Assembly: GCA_934149365.1 (NCBI GenBank)
Contig: CAKPEI010000006.1
Coordinates: 1 to 64,000, forward strand
DNA from: an uncultured Clostridia bacterium
Lineage (GTDB): Bacteria > Bacillota > Clostridia > TANB77 > CAG-465
DNA: 64,000 bases
Direction of reading: 5' to 3'
The notes beneath the pieces are model-generated. The model saw only the letters and a list, made by a program, of their open reading frames with translations, ran no database searches and was not told where the DNA came from. The position numbers and the translations under genes are program-made. Below are positions 16,551 through 26,191 of this stretch, piece by piece (position 1 is the first letter of the stretch; each line of letters opens with the position of its first letter).

Positions 16551-16686
16551 ATATAGTACTGCTACTAAGATGTTATCTAAGAACTTTAGCGTAGATATGA
16601 TAATAGATATAACTGGCCTTAGTAAAAAAAGAATATTAAAATTAAAAGAAGAGCTATGTCAGAAATCATTAGATAAAGTTCACTAG
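15739..16686 (+). CDS. Rpn / PD-(D/E)XK transposase-family protein, copy 2
   Basis: 315 residues, nearly identical to the protein at 3437 for about 255 residues, with the same LDPKIDVVFKTLFG start and the DVDIQM core strand. The last 45 residues are unrelated (NFSVDMIIDITGLSKKRILK), resembling the tail style of the third homologue at 23368 more than its twin. AGGAGG before the ATG; TTGAAA/TATAAT promoter-like boxes end next to the ribosome site as in copy 1. Confidence 0.85.
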   Translation: MKRKSKKLQCEEGLDPKIDVVFKTLFGKKENEILIEDMLSGFLNQKIKCKNVLREARVGQLRADGKYGSLDVLVELEDGTEVDVDIQMGRQKGLPERMMAYASYLTSERLEKADRYSEINQKIIMFLVDFNMYPEFEGPVHETITVFRENTTKEFSKMHKYYVVELNKMDKTKCSEGTYKWLAFLNQNKEVLKEMSKDKCIQKAEDELKILAGDWETRRIAILRKRYILEMGTAEYAGYERGIEKGEAAGEKRGIDIGIKKGTKQGIEKNKYSTATKMLSKNFSVDMIIDITGLSKKRILKLKEELCQKSLDKVH

Positions 16687-16745
16687 CCAATTAATAAACC
16701 CTTAAACTATGGTGTATGTGTTGATATAAATTTTTATAATACTAG

Positions 16746-16774
16746 TTGTATTCTTTTCTCCTATATGGTATAAT
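16746..16774 (+). promoter_or_regulatory. Promoter of secG-rnr
   Basis: TTGTAT (16746-16751), a 17-bp spacer and TATAAT (16769-16774) with an upstream TGG (extended -10), 36 bp before secG. Confidence 0.7.
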
Positions 16775-16810
16775 ACTGAAAGATAAAAAGACAAATGGAG
16801 GTATTTATTT

Positions 16811-17050
16811 ATGGGATGGATAGCATGGACATTAGTAGGACTTACATTACTTGTAGGTGTTATTATAGTTATAATAGTTATGATGCAAACATCAAAAGAT
16901 GGACAATCAGCAGTTTATGGAGCAAACACTTTCTATGGCTCAAATAAAGGAAAAACTTTAGATGGGTTACTATCTAAACTTACAGTAGTTTTTAGTATAG
17001 TATTTATTATACTTTGTTTCCTTACTACTATTGCAATAACTAAGCAATAA
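16811..17050 (+). CDS. secG: Preprotein translocase subunit SecG
   Basis: 79 residues: two membrane segments (about 3-26 and 56-76) joined by a loop with SKDGQSAVYGANTFYGSNKGKTLDGLLSKLT-type sequence typical of SecG. Part of the SecYEG channel. GGAGGT ribosome site; followed 17 bp later by rnr, a conserved Firmicutes order. Confidence 0.93.
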   Translation: MGWIAWTLVGLTLLVGVIIVIIVMMQTSKDGQSAVYGANTFYGSNKGKTLDGLLSKLTVVFSIVFIILCFLTTIAITKQ

Positions 17051-17067
17051 TATATAAGGAGAAAAAA

Positions 17068-19233
17068 GTGAAAAAAGAAGATCAAATTAGAAAGAATAAA
17101 TTAATACAATATATAAATTCAAAAGAGTATACAAAGATGACCGCAAAACAAATTGCTGTCATCTTTGATGTGCGTAAGGAACAATATGCAGATTATGAAA
17201 AAATCTTAAGATGTTTAGAAAAAGAAGGTTACATATATTATGACGATAGCAAAAGAATATGTAAAGTAGACTTTGAAAATATTGTAACTTGTAAATATGA
17301 AATAAAATCAAAAAGTTTTGGATTTGGCAGAATGATAGAAAATGATATTTCTAGTTCTATTCCATTAGAAGATAGAGATGTATATATATCAAAAGAAAAT
17401 GCTGGTTCTTCATACAATGGTGACATAATATTAGTTAAAATTACAGCAAGGCCAGAGGGAAAAAATAGAGAAGGAAAAGTAATAAAAATAATATCAAGGG
17501 CTGAGGAAAAAATAGCAGGTATTTTTCAAAAGAATAACAATTTTGGGTTTGTTACGCCTATTAACCCTGCAATTGAAGATATATATATTCCAGCAAATAA
17601 ATGTTTTGGAGTAGATGACCAGGACAGAGTTTTAGTACATATAACTAAATATCCTACATTGACTAGAAAAGCGGAGGGAAAAATTTCAAAAGTTATTGGA
17701 AAAAGTACTGACGAAGACATTGATAGAACTACAATACTTGCAGGATATAATGTAAGTAAAGAGTTTCCTGAAGATGTTTTAAACGAGGCACATATAGTCT
17801 CAAATACAGATATTTCAAAAGAATTAAATAATAGAGTAGATTTCAGAAAAAATAGAATATATACTATAGACTCCGAAGATGCAAAAGACTTAGATGATGC
17901 AGTAATAGTAAGATTAAATGAAAAAGGTAATTATGTTTTGTCTGTTCATATAGCAGATGTTAGTCACTATGTTAGAAGCTATAGCATGCTTGATAAAGAA
18001 GCTATAAAACGTGGGACAAGTATATACACTCCTGGTTTAGTTATACCAATGCTTCCTAAAGAGCTTTCAAACGGTATTTGTAGTCTTAATGCAGGCGAAG
18101 ATAGACTTACACTTGCTGTTGATATAGTTTTTGACAAAAATGGTAATATTATAGATAATAACATATATAAGTCTGTTATAAATGTTACAAAAAAGATGTC
18201 ATATGATAAAGTACAAGCTGTGCTTGATAGATCAGATAGAGAAGTTCTATATGAATATGCAGATTACATTGAAGATATAGAACTTATGGCGAAACTTGCT
18301 AGAGTTTTAAAAGATAAGAGAAATGAAGAAGGAAGTATTAATTTTGACTTGCCTGAAACAAAAATTATTTTAGATGAAAAAGGTGAGGTCGTTGATGTTA
18401 AGCCATATGAAATCGGGTTCGCAAATAACATTATAGAAGAATTTATGCTTGCTGCAAACAAAGTAATAGCAGAAACATTTTATCATTTAGAGGCACCATT
18501 CATATATAGAATACATGAAGTTCCAGATATAGATAAATTAAGAGAATTAAATGAAATACTTTCTAATATGAATATGTCTATAAAAGGAATAAATAATATA
18601 CATCCTAAGGCATTAGCAGAAGTTATGGAAGAAGTAGAAAAGGGCGGAGATGATAAAAAGAAAATTGTAATATCCTCTTTAATTTTGCGCTCTTTAAAAC
18701 TTGCTAAATACAGTGAGCAATGTCTAGGCCATTTTGGACTAGCTTTCAAATACTATTGCCATTTTACTTCTCCTATAAGAAGATACCCTGATTTATTTAT
18801 TCATAGGGTAATATCTGAATATATAGATAGTGGTTATATGCCAGATGAAAATAAATTGAATAAGCTGTACAAACAAGCAAAAGAGTACGCTTTTTTAAGT
18901 AGTGAAAGAGAAAAAGTAGCAACTGAGATAGAACGTGAATTTGATGATATGTATAAAGCTAAATATATGAAGAAACACTTAGGCGATGAATATGAAGGTA
19001 TAGTATCTGGTATTACTAAATTTGGTATGTATGTTAAACTTGAAAACACAGTAGAAGGCTTAGTATCTTTAGTAAGTTTAGAAGATGACTATTATATATA
19101 TGATGAGAAGAATATGAAACTTATTGGTGAGCATACTGGTAAAATATATGATATAGGCAAAAAGGTAAAGGTACAAGTGGTACGTGCAGATGATAAACTT
19201 CATCAGATAGATTTTGTATTATTAGGTGATTAA
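17068..19233 (+). CDS. rnr: Ribonuclease R
   Basis: 721 residues; a 3'-5' exoribonuclease that degrades structured RNA. N-terminal helix-turn-helix (about 10-60), two cold-shock OB domains, the RNB catalytic domain from about 250 with YTIDSEDAKDLDDAV (metal-binding Asp cluster, about 265-279), and a C-terminal S1 domain (GIVSGITKFGMYVKLE, about 650). GTG start at 17068 with AGGAG upstream. No smpB follows, unlike the commonest arrangement. Confidence 0.96.
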   Translation: MKKEDQIRKNKLIQYINSKEYTKMTAKQIAVIFDVRKEQYADYEKILRCLEKEGYIYYDDSKRICKVDFENIVTCKYEIKSKSFGFGRMIENDISSSIPLEDRDVYISKENAGSSYNGDIILVKITARPEGKNREGKVIKIISRAEEKIAGIFQKNNNFGFVTPINPAIEDIYIPANKCFGVDDQDRVLVHITKYPTLTRKAEGKISKVIGKSTDEDIDRTTILAGYNVSKEFPEDVLNEAHIVSNTDISKELNNRVDFRKNRIYTIDSEDAKDLDDAVIVRLNEKGNYVLSVHIADVSHYVRSYSMLDKEAIKRGTSIYTPGLVIPMLPKELSNGICSLNAGEDRLTLAVDIVFDKNGNIIDNNIYKSVINVTKKMSYDKVQAVLDRSDREVLYEYADYIEDIELMAKLARVLKDKRNEEGSINFDLPETKIILDEKGEVVDVKPYEIGFANNIIEEFMLAANKVIAETFYHLEAPFIYRIHEVPDIDKLRELNEILSNMNMSIKGINNIHPKALAEVMEEVEKGGDDKKKIVISSLILRSLKLAKYSEQCLGHFGLAFKYYCHFTSPIRRYPDLFIHRVISEYIDSGYMPDENKLNKLYKQAKEYAFLSSEREKVATEIEREFDDMYKAKYMKKHLGDEYEGIVSGITKFGMYVKLENTVEGLVSLVSLEDDYYIYDEKNMKLIGEHTGKIYDIGKKVKVQVVRADDKLHQIDFVLLGD

Positions 19234-19911
19234 ATGGAAAAGAAGAACACAAATATAAAATTAAGCAAAGAGCTAAAAGACTTTTTAAAAAGTCACGTAT
19301 TAAAAGGTTTTAAAATCTTATCTATTATAGGAATAGTGTTAATGACTGTTATATTAGTAGCTTTTTCTAGCGTAGATAGTGAAACAATAAAGGAAATGGG
19401 AATAGGAGCTTCTAACATTTCACTTATAGCTGCTTTAAAAGACAGATGTATAGTATTGTTACTTATACTTCTTGCAGGTTGGGTACCTTACTTTTATATA
19501 CCTGCCATTTCATACGTGGCATATATATTTATGCTTTCAGGAGATTTTTTTGCTATAATGTGTGAAAAAGGGAAAAATTTTGCGCTTTTATTAGGAATAG
19601 TACCTATGGCTATTGATATATTAACTGTAAGTATAATAGCTGCGATAGGAATATATATGTGCAAGTATACAGGGAAGAAATATAAATATGCGCAAAGAAC
19701 GTCTTTTTCATGGCTTGATATAAAGTTGCAGTTTTATGAAATGACTAAACAAGCAGAAAAATATGAAGCTGCATTAAAGAAAAAGCAAGAGAAAACTGAA
19801 AAGATGAAAGAAAACGATGTAAAAATCGATTATAAAAATATAGCAAAAGTTGCAGGAGTTATGTGTGTAGTTAATATTGTTATGTGCATAATAGAATTTT
19901 ATATAAGGTAG
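19234..19911 (+). CDS. Multi-pass membrane protein, unknown function
   Basis: 225 residues. Hydrophobic segments at about 27-45, 71-105, 118-142 and 203-222, with a charged coiled-coil-like stretch (EAALKKKQEKTEKMKEND, about 180-197) before the last one. It starts at the base after the rnr stop, so it is probably coupled. Its place between rnr and trmB gives no functional hint and no family was recognised. Confidence 0.8.
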   Translation: MEKKNTNIKLSKELKDFLKSHVLKGFKILSIIGIVLMTVILVAFSSVDSETIKEMGIGASNISLIAALKDRCIVLLLILLAGWVPYFYIPAISYVAYIFMLSGDFFAIMCEKGKNFALLLGIVPMAIDILTVSIIAAIGIYMCKYTGKKYKYAQRTSFSWLDIKLQFYEMTKQAEKYEAALKKKQEKTEKMKENDVKIDYKNIAKVAGVMCVVNIVMCIIEFYIR

Positions 19912-19926
19912 ACAGTAGGTGAATTT

Positions 19927-20571
19927 ATGAGACAAAGATTTGTAAAAAATCAGGATGAAATATTGCAAAATAGTGAAAAATATATTTCAAACCCAAGCGT
20001 TAATAAAGGAAAATGGAAAAAAGAAAAATACAAAGAACTTCATATAGAAATAGGTATGGGAAAAGGTTCTTTCATATCTAAACTTGCCACAGAAAATAAA
20101 GATATTTTATACGTGGGAATAGAAGTTTGTAAACCAGTTCTTGCTCTTGCAGTTAAGAAGCTAGCAAGATACGAAGAAGAAAATAATATAAAGTTAGATA
20201 ATTTGTATCTAATTGATACTGATGCTAAAAATTTAAATGAAATATTTGAAAAGGGCGAAGTAGATAAAATATATCTTAATTTTAGTGATCCTTGGCCTAA
20301 GAAAAAACACAGCAAAAGAAGACTTACATCAGATGACTTTATAGCTGTTTATAGACAGATATTAAATGTAGAAGGGAATATAGAATTTAAAACTGATAAT
20401 AGAAAATTATTTGAGTATAGTATAGTTAACCTAAATAAAAATAAAGTAGATATGGAGTATGTATCACTTGATTTACATAGTGACGATATTCCTAATGTGG
20501 TTACTGAGTATGAAGAAAAATTTTCAAAATTAGGGCCAATTTACAAAATCGTATTTAATTTTAGAGGTTAG
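19927..20571 (+). CDS. trmB: tRNA (guanine-N7-)-methyltransferase
   Basis: 214 residues; makes m7G46 in tRNA using SAM. The SAM site EIGMGKGSFISKLA is at about 40-53, LNFSDPWPKKKHSKRRL at about 118-134 is the TrmB signature, and the C-terminus has TEYEEKFSKLGPIYK. GTAGGTGAA precedes the ATG. It is the third gene of the secG-rnr run and is followed 5 bp later by the YibE/F gene. Confidence 0.95.
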   Translation: MRQRFVKNQDEILQNSEKYISNPSVNKGKWKKEKYKELHIEIGMGKGSFISKLATENKDILYVGIEVCKPVLALAVKKLARYEEENNIKLDNLYLIDTDAKNLNEIFEKGEVDKIYLNFSDPWPKKKHSKRRLTSDDFIAVYRQILNVEGNIEFKTDNRKLFEYSIVNLNKNKVDMEYVSLDLHSDDIPNVVTEYEEKFSKLGPIYKIVFNFRG

Positions 20572-20576
20572 ATTAT

Positions 20577-21791
20577 ATGATTAAGAAAAGAGTAGTATAT
20601 ATAGTTACCATTGTTTTAGCAGTAGTGTATATCATTCTTGGCAATAGAATAGTTACAAAAAGAAGCAATACTGTAGGAAGTTCAGAAGAAACTCTTGTAA
20701 ATGCTAAGGTAACTAAAATATTAAGTGTAAAAGAAGAAATTTCAGAAGCTGGAAGTAGCGAGGAAGATAAAGATATAACTGTTGAATTTGAGGCAAAGCT
20801 TACAGGTGGAAAAGAAAAAGGAAAAGTTGTAACTTTATGCCAAGAAATAAAGTATCCTAATACTGAAAAAGGAGTAAAACTAAAAGTAGGAGATAGAATA
20901 TTAGCGCTGGAAGTTGGGCAAAATGAGGAAGGAACAATATGGAAATACGTAGATAGAGAAAGAATGACTGCCGTCATAATTCTTGGAATAATATTTTTTG
21001 CTTTGCTTATTCTATTTGGAAGATGGAAGGGTGTAAATACAATACTAGCACTTTGCTTCATCGTTCTCTCTATTTTCATGGTATTTATACCATCTATATT
21101 AGCAGGTTTTAATATATACTTTATGTCTATACTGACGTGTGTATATATAGTAGTTACAACCATCATAATTGTGTATGGAATAGATGAAAAAAGTATAGCT
21201 ACAGCACTAGGCTGTTTTGGTGGAGTTACAGTTTCATTGATCTTACTAGCTATAATGGATAGTATTATTCATTTATCTGGTTATACAAGTGAGGAATCAA
21301 TGTTTTTGGTATTGCTTGATTTAGATAATCCAATAAATTTAAAAGCAATAATATTCGCTTCTGTTATAATAGGAGCAATAGGCGCTATTATGGATATATC
21401 TATAGATATTTCTTCCTCTTTAAGAGAAATATCATACAAGGTGCAAAACCCAACATTTAGTGAGATTTTTAAATCTGGAATAACTATAGGAAGAGATATA
21501 ATAGCCACAATGTCAAATACGTTAGTTCTTGCATATACAGGAAGCTGCTTATCTGGTGTGGTACTAACTGCAGCATACAATACGTCTTTGATAAATTTAT
21601 TTAACAAAGAAGCTATAATAATAGAAATTCTGCAAGCATTAATAGGAAGTTTAGGACTTTTATTTACAATACCACTTACATCTATAATATGCGGTATAAT
21701 GTACTCTCATAGAGGGATGAAAGCAGAAATAAAAGATATAACTGAAAGTATTAAAAAGAAATTTAGCAAAAGGCTAAGCAAATTTAACTAG
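20577..21791 (+). CDS. YibE/F family membrane protein
   Basis: 404 residues. N-terminal anchor (about 7-22), an extracytoplasmic beta domain (about 40-120; EFEAKLTGGKEKGKVV...LKVGDRILAL), then seven or so membrane segments with the family stretch AIIFASVIIGAIGAIMDISI (about 262-281) and a basic C-terminus. YibE/F proteins are common in Firmicutes; their function is unproven. Co-directional with trmB. Confidence 0.9.
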   Translation: MIKKRVVYIVTIVLAVVYIILGNRIVTKRSNTVGSSEETLVNAKVTKILSVKEEISEAGSSEEDKDITVEFEAKLTGGKEKGKVVTLCQEIKYPNTEKGVKLKVGDRILALEVGQNEEGTIWKYVDRERMTAVIILGIIFFALLILFGRWKGVNTILALCFIVLSIFMVFIPSILAGFNIYFMSILTCVYIVVTTIIIVYGIDEKSIATALGCFGGVTVSLILLAIMDSIIHLSGYTSEESMFLVLLDLDNPINLKAIIFASVIIGAIGAIMDISIDISSSLREISYKVQNPTFSEIFKSGITIGRDIIATMSNTLVLAYTGSCLSGVVLTAAYNTSLINLFNKEAIIIEILQALIGSLGLLFTIPLTSIICGIMYSHRGMKAEIKDITESIKKKFSKRLSKFN

Positions 21792-21850
21792 CACTATTGC
21801 TAAGTTTCTTTTGTTTATTATATAATATATTCAAATTGGAGGAAGAATGT

Positions 21851-22360
21851 ATGAATAAGGTAAATAAATTTAATGTTATAGTAGGGATTTTAATAGTTGT
21901 TATATGTATTATAATATCTTTTATGGCATATATGGCTGCAAAAACAAGAAATCAAAATCTTGATAACGTTATATATATAGATAGTGGTAATGGGTACAAT
22001 TTATCTGTTCCTAGATCTAATTTAGTAACTAAATATGTTAATGTAAAAAAAGATATAAATTCAGAAAATGGAGTTTTGCATATTGATGTTAGTTTGCCTA
22101 GAGTAAACATAGATACAGAAACTATTGAAAAAATTAATAGTGAAATATATAACAAGTATCAGGAGATATATAACTATGCATTATCAGTAGAGGGTAATGA
22201 GAGTATTTTATGTACATATGATTACGATTACATAGATAGAGAACATAAACTTGTAATAGTGATTAAAGAGGAAAAAACAAAATTAGGTAGTAGCACTAAA
22301 ATAGAAACAAAATATGTATATGATGTAAAAAATGATAAATTAATTGACGAAGATAGTTAG
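21851..22360 (+). CDS. Membrane-anchored extracytoplasmic protein, unknown function
   Basis: 169 residues. One N-terminal membrane segment (about 10-30), then a soluble domain rich in beta strands with INVDTETIEKINSEIYNKY-like features (see VNIDTETIEKINSE at about 83-96), reminiscent of DUF4163/DUF3298-type extracytoplasmic domains, though I cannot confirm that. The ATG at 21851 is chosen for its GGAGGA ribosome site; upstream in-frame Met codons lack one. Confidence 0.75.
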   Translation: MNKVNKFNVIVGILIVVICIIISFMAYMAAKTRNQNLDNVIYIDSGNGYNLSVPRSNLVTKYVNVKKDINSENGVLHIDVSLPRVNIDTETIEKINSEIYNKYQEIYNYALSVEGNESILCTYDYDYIDREHKLVIVIKEEKTKLGSSTKIETKYVYDVKNDKLIDEDS

Positions 22361-22385
22361 TTTATGTGCAGAGGAGCGTAAGTAA

Positions 22386-23108
22386 ATGGACGAAAAAGTA
22401 CAAATGCTTCAAAAATATATTGATGAAAGTAATAATATTGTATTCTTTGGTGGAGCAGGTGTGTCTACAGAAAGTGGAATTCCTGATTTTAGAAGTAAAG
22501 ATGGACTATATAATCAAAAATATAAATTTCCACCAGAAATAATTTTAAGTAGTACATTTTTTTGGAGTAAAACAGAAGATTTTTATGACTTTTACAAAGA
22601 AAAGATGAATGCATTATCTGCAAAACCTAATATAGCTCACGAGTATTTAACTAAGCTTGAAAATGAAGGAAAACTAAAAGCCATAGTTACTCAAAATATT
22701 GATGGACTTCACCAAAAAGCAGGATCTAAAAAGGTGTATGAACTTCATGGAAGTATTAATAGAAATTATTGCGTAGGTTGTGGCAAATTCTATAATGGGG
22801 AGAAAATTTTTAATTCTTCAAAAGTACCTAGGTGCGAATGTGGTAATGTTATAAAGCCGGACGTTGTGCTATATGGTGAACCGTTAAATGAAGAAATAGT
22901 AGAAGGAGCAATAGATGCAATTTCAAAAGCTGATTTACTTATTATAGGGGGAACATCACTTAACGTATATCCTGCAAGTAGTTATATAAATTATTTTAAT
23001 GGTAAAAATATTGTGTTAATAAATAAAGATGTAACTCCATTTGATAATAGGGCAAGCCTTGTAATAAATGATAAAATAGGTAGTGTATTTAAAAAGCTAA
23101 AAATATAG
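22386..23108 (+). CDS. cobB: Sir2-family NAD-dependent protein deacylase
   Basis: 240 residues; removes acyl groups from lysines using NAD. GGAGVSTESGIPDFR (NAD binding, about 20-34), TQNIDGLHQKAG (about 100-111), catalytic His in ELHGS (about 120), a zinc site of four Cys (YCVGC and RCECG, about 127-161) and GGTSLNVYPA (about 196-205). All family residues are present. It is followed by a terminator. Confidence 0.95.
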   Translation: MDEKVQMLQKYIDESNNIVFFGGAGVSTESGIPDFRSKDGLYNQKYKFPPEIILSSTFFWSKTEDFYDFYKEKMNALSAKPNIAHEYLTKLENEGKLKAIVTQNIDGLHQKAGSKKVYELHGSINRNYCVGCGKFYNGEKIFNSSKVPRCECGNVIKPDVVLYGEPLNEEIVEGAIDAISKADLLIIGGTSLNVYPASSYINYFNGKNIVLINKDVTPFDNRASLVINDKIGSVFKKLKI

Positions 23109-23117
23109 AAAAATGTA

Positions 23118-23146
23118 GAAGATGTGATTTTCACATCTTCTTGTCA
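23118..23146 (+). terminator. Terminator after the sirtuin gene
   Basis: GAAGATGTGA (23118-23127) and TCACATCTTC (23131-23140), a perfect 10-bp stem with a 3-nt loop and a weak T-tract. Confidence 0.75.
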
Positions 23147-23367
23147 GTTTATGACATATGATTTTACTTGAAAGAGGATAGAATGTATGGTATATTGTTT
23201 TAAGTAAGTTTTGATATATATTTAATTCTTAATTTTTATTCAAAATAATTTTAATTTATATGTTATTATCTTAATATTTAAATCAGATATATTAAAATTC
23301 ATGTGGTACTTTTGGTAAAAAAGCAGTTAGATAATCTTTGACATTTTTAAAGTAAAGGAGGAGATAA

Positions 23368-24204
23368 GTGGAGTATGAATAGAAGTTATTAAAACCAAAA
23401 TATGATGTAGTATTTAGAGCTTTGTTTGGTGAAAACAATAAAAGATTAGCTGAAGTGTTTATATCGGATATTTTAGGACAAAAGGTAAAAATACAAGACA
23501 TATTAGATAGGCATTTGAATATAAAAGTGGCGGACCAGAAATTAGGAATAATGGATTATAGAGCTATATTAGATGATAATACATACTGTAATATAGAAAT
23601 ACAGTTGCAAGAGCAAGAATATGAAATAGAAAGATTTTTGTATTATTTGGCAGATACGTATTCAAGGCAGTTATCTAAAGGTGGAGAATATGGTGAAATA
23701 CATAAGACAATAAGTATTGTTATAGTAGATCATGAAATAGATAAATTAAAGGAGCTTGAAAAATTAAACGTAAAATGGCAAATGAGAGACAACATCACAG
23801 GTGTGAATTTGTTGACAGACAAGTTTGAAATGTGTATAATAGAATTACCAAAAGCAAGAAGAATATATGAAAAGAAAGCAAGTGACAAAGTTTGTGATTG
23901 GATGATGTTTTTGGATGACCCTAATAGCCAGGAGGTTTCAAAAATAATGGAAAAAGATAAAGATATAAAGGTAGCAAGGAATATGTTAAAATATTTAAGT
24001 AAAGATGAAGAAATAAGAAGAATTGCAGAACTAAAAGAAAAAGCAAGAAGAGATGCAAATGCTGCAGCGTCTTTTAACGTAAAAAAAGGAGCTAAGCAAA
24101 AGAGCATTGAGGTCGCTAAAAAGATGTTAAATGAGAATATGGATATTGCATTTATATCTAAAATTACAGAACTTACTAAAAAAGAAATTCTAGAATTAAA
24201 ATAA
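23368..24204 (+). pseudogene. Rpn / PD-(D/E)XK transposase-family gene, third copy, in-frame stop near the start
   Basis: AAAGGAGGAG and a GTG at 23368 give Val/Met-Glu-Tyr-Glu, then TAG (23380-23382), then KLLKPKYDVVFRALFGENNK, the conserved family N-terminus. The only later start with useful position is a TTG at 23422, which would cut off the first conserved block and lacks a ribosome site. The rest is intact: YCNIEIQLQEQ core (about 75), then helical C-terminus ending KKEILELK. About 275 residues if the stop is read as sense. It is much diverged from the twins at 3437 and 15739. Confidence 0.75.
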
Positions 24205-24337
24205 TTAAGACCAATTATCATCATTTCTCCTTAAGTGATAGGTATAAAAAACAAATAATGAATAATTTAAAAGCATAAAAAAATGAAAGAAAAGAGTAAT
24301 TGTGTTTTTTGTGCAAAATTATGCAATAAACTTACGT

Positions 24338-24365
24338 GGGCACTTGAAATAAGTGCCCTTTTGTT
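24338..24365 (+). terminator. Terminator or attenuator upstream of gatC
   Basis: GGGCACTT (24338-24345) and AAGTGCCC (24351-24358) with loop GAAAT, followed by TTTTGTT. It lies about 50 bp before gatC. No gene ends just before it, so it may attenuate a gatC leader transcript or end the Rpn-gene transcript. Confidence 0.75.
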
Positions 24366-24412
24366 ATATACTTTTTAAGTGAAATTGTAATTTGTTGTTA
24401 GGAGGAAATTAA

Positions 24413-24700
24413 ATGAAAGTATCAGAGGATGAAGTAAGGCATATAGCTGAACTTGCAAGAATTAAATTTAGTGACGAAGAGATTGCAAAGTACACAAAAG
24501 ATTTAGCAGGAATTGTGGAATTTGCTGAACAATTAAATGAAGTAGATGTTACAGACGTGAAACCTACTGCACATATTTTGGATATACATAATGTATTTAG
24601 AAAAGACGAAGTACATGAATCATATGATAGAGAGAAATTGTTACAAAATGCACCAACTAAGGCAGCAGGTTGTGTTAGTGTGCCAAAGGTTGTAGAGTAG
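24413..24700 (+). CDS. gatC: Glu/Asp-tRNA amidotransferase subunit C
   Basis: 95 residues, the small stabilising subunit of GatCAB. EVRHIAELARIKFSDEEI at about 6-23 is the family signature, and NVFRKDEV (about 62-69) precedes the C-terminus. AGGAGGAAA before the ATG. First of gatC-gatA-proS-gatB, 12 bp before gatA. Confidence 0.95.
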   Translation: MKVSEDEVRHIAELARIKFSDEEIAKYTKDLAGIVEFAEQLNEVDVTDVKPTAHILDIHNVFRKDEVHESYDREKLLQNAPTKAAGCVSVPKVVE

Positions 24701-24712
24701 GAGGAAGAATAT

Positions 24713-26173
24713 ATGTACGAATTAACATTACATGAAATAAGAGATAAAATAAAAAATAAAGAAGTTAAGATAGTAGATGTAGTAAATGATATATATAATA
24801 GAATTGAAAAAGTTGAACCAAAGATAGAAGCGTTTGTATCTTTAGATAAAGAATCTGCTTTAAAAAGAGCTGAAATGTTACAGGAAAAATTAGATAATGG
24901 AGAAGATATTGGCATATTGGGAGGAGTTCCAATTGCTATAAAGGACAACATTTGTATAGATGGAACAAAAACTACATGTTCTTCTAGAATGCTTGAAGAT
25001 TTTGTTGCACCATATACAGCAACAGTTGTAAAAAAATTGTTGGATGCAGGAGCAATAATAATTGGAAAGACTAATATGGACGAGTTTGCAATGGGGTCTT
25101 CTACTGCAACTTCATACTTTAAGAAAACTAAAAACCCATGGGATATAGAAAGAGTACCTGGTGGCTCTAGTGGTGGTAGTGCTGCTTCTGTAGCGTCAGA
25201 TATGGCATTTGCCTCTTTAGGCTCTGACACTGGTGGATCTATAAGACAACCGGCTTCATATTGCTCTGTTGTTGGTATGAAACCTACATATGGTACTGCT
25301 TCAAGATTTGGTCTTATTGCATTTGCATCTTCATTAGATCAAATAGGACCATTTACAAAAGATATAGAAGATATGGCTATAATGCTTAATGTCATAACTG
25401 GTAAAGACAAAATGGATACAACGTCTGTAGACATAGAATATCCTGATTATACAGAAGCACTTGGAAAAAGTATAGAAGGGAAAACTATCGGTATTCCTAC
25501 AAAATTCTTTGGAGAAGGTTTAAACGAAGAAGTAAAGGAAAGATTTGAGGAAGCTATAGAAGTATATAAAAAGCTTGGGGCAAATATTAAAGAAATAGAT
25601 TTAGATTATGCTAAGTATGCACTTGCGACATATTATATTATTTCAACTGCTGAAGCATCTTCTAACTTGGCAAGATTTGATGGTATTAGATATGGACATA
25701 GAGCGGAAGATTTTGATGATTTAATAGATTTATATAAAAAATCTAGAACAGAAGGATTTGGAACAGAAGTAAAAAGAAGAATAATGCTTGGAACTTATGT
25801 TTTAAGTTCTGGTTATTATGATGCTTACTATAAAAGAGCGGGACAAGTTAGAACGCTTATAATTGAAGACTTTAAAAAAGCCTTTAAAGACGTTGATGTT
25901 ATAGCTCTTCCAACTGCACCTAATGTATCATTTAAATTTGGAGAAAAAACAGAAAACCCACTTGAAATGTACTTAGAAGACATATTTACAGTACCTGTAA
26001 ATATAGCTGGACTTCCTGGAATATCTATTCCATGTGGCTTTACTGAAACTCTAAAAATGCCAGTAGGACTTCAACTTATAGGCAATTTATTTGAAGAAGA
26101 AAAGATACTTACATTTGCAGATGCGTTTGAAAAAAATACAGAGCATCACTTAAGAAAACCAGAGATAGTTTAA
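24713..26173 (+). CDS. gatA: Glu/Asp-tRNA amidotransferase subunit A
   Basis: 486 residues, amidase-signature enzyme that releases ammonia from glutamine. The catalytic Lys is in PIAIKDNI (about 78) and the Ser pair in PGGSSGGSAASVA and GSDTGGSIRQPA (about 148-180), as in all GatA proteins. With GatB and GatC it converts Glu-tRNA-Gln and/or Asp-tRNA-Asn. Confidence 0.97.
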   Translation: MYELTLHEIRDKIKNKEVKIVDVVNDIYNRIEKVEPKIEAFVSLDKESALKRAEMLQEKLDNGEDIGILGGVPIAIKDNICIDGTKTTCSSRMLEDFVAPYTATVVKKLLDAGAIIIGKTNMDEFAMGSSTATSYFKKTKNPWDIERVPGGSSGGSAASVASDMAFASLGSDTGGSIRQPASYCSVVGMKPTYGTASRFGLIAFASSLDQIGPFTKDIEDMAIMLNVITGKDKMDTTSVDIEYPDYTEALGKSIEGKTIGIPTKFFGEGLNEEVKERFEEAIEVYKKLGANIKEIDLDYAKYALATYYIISTAEASSNLARFDGIRYGHRAEDFDDLIDLYKKSRTEGFGTEVKRRIMLGTYVLSSGYYDAYYKRAGQVRTLIIEDFKKAFKDVDVIALPTAPNVSFKFGEKTENPLEMYLEDIFTVPVNIAGLPGISIPCGFTETLKMPVGLQLIGNLFEEEKILTFADAFEKNTEHHLRKPEIV

Positions 26174-26191
26174 AAAGGGGGACGTAACTTT

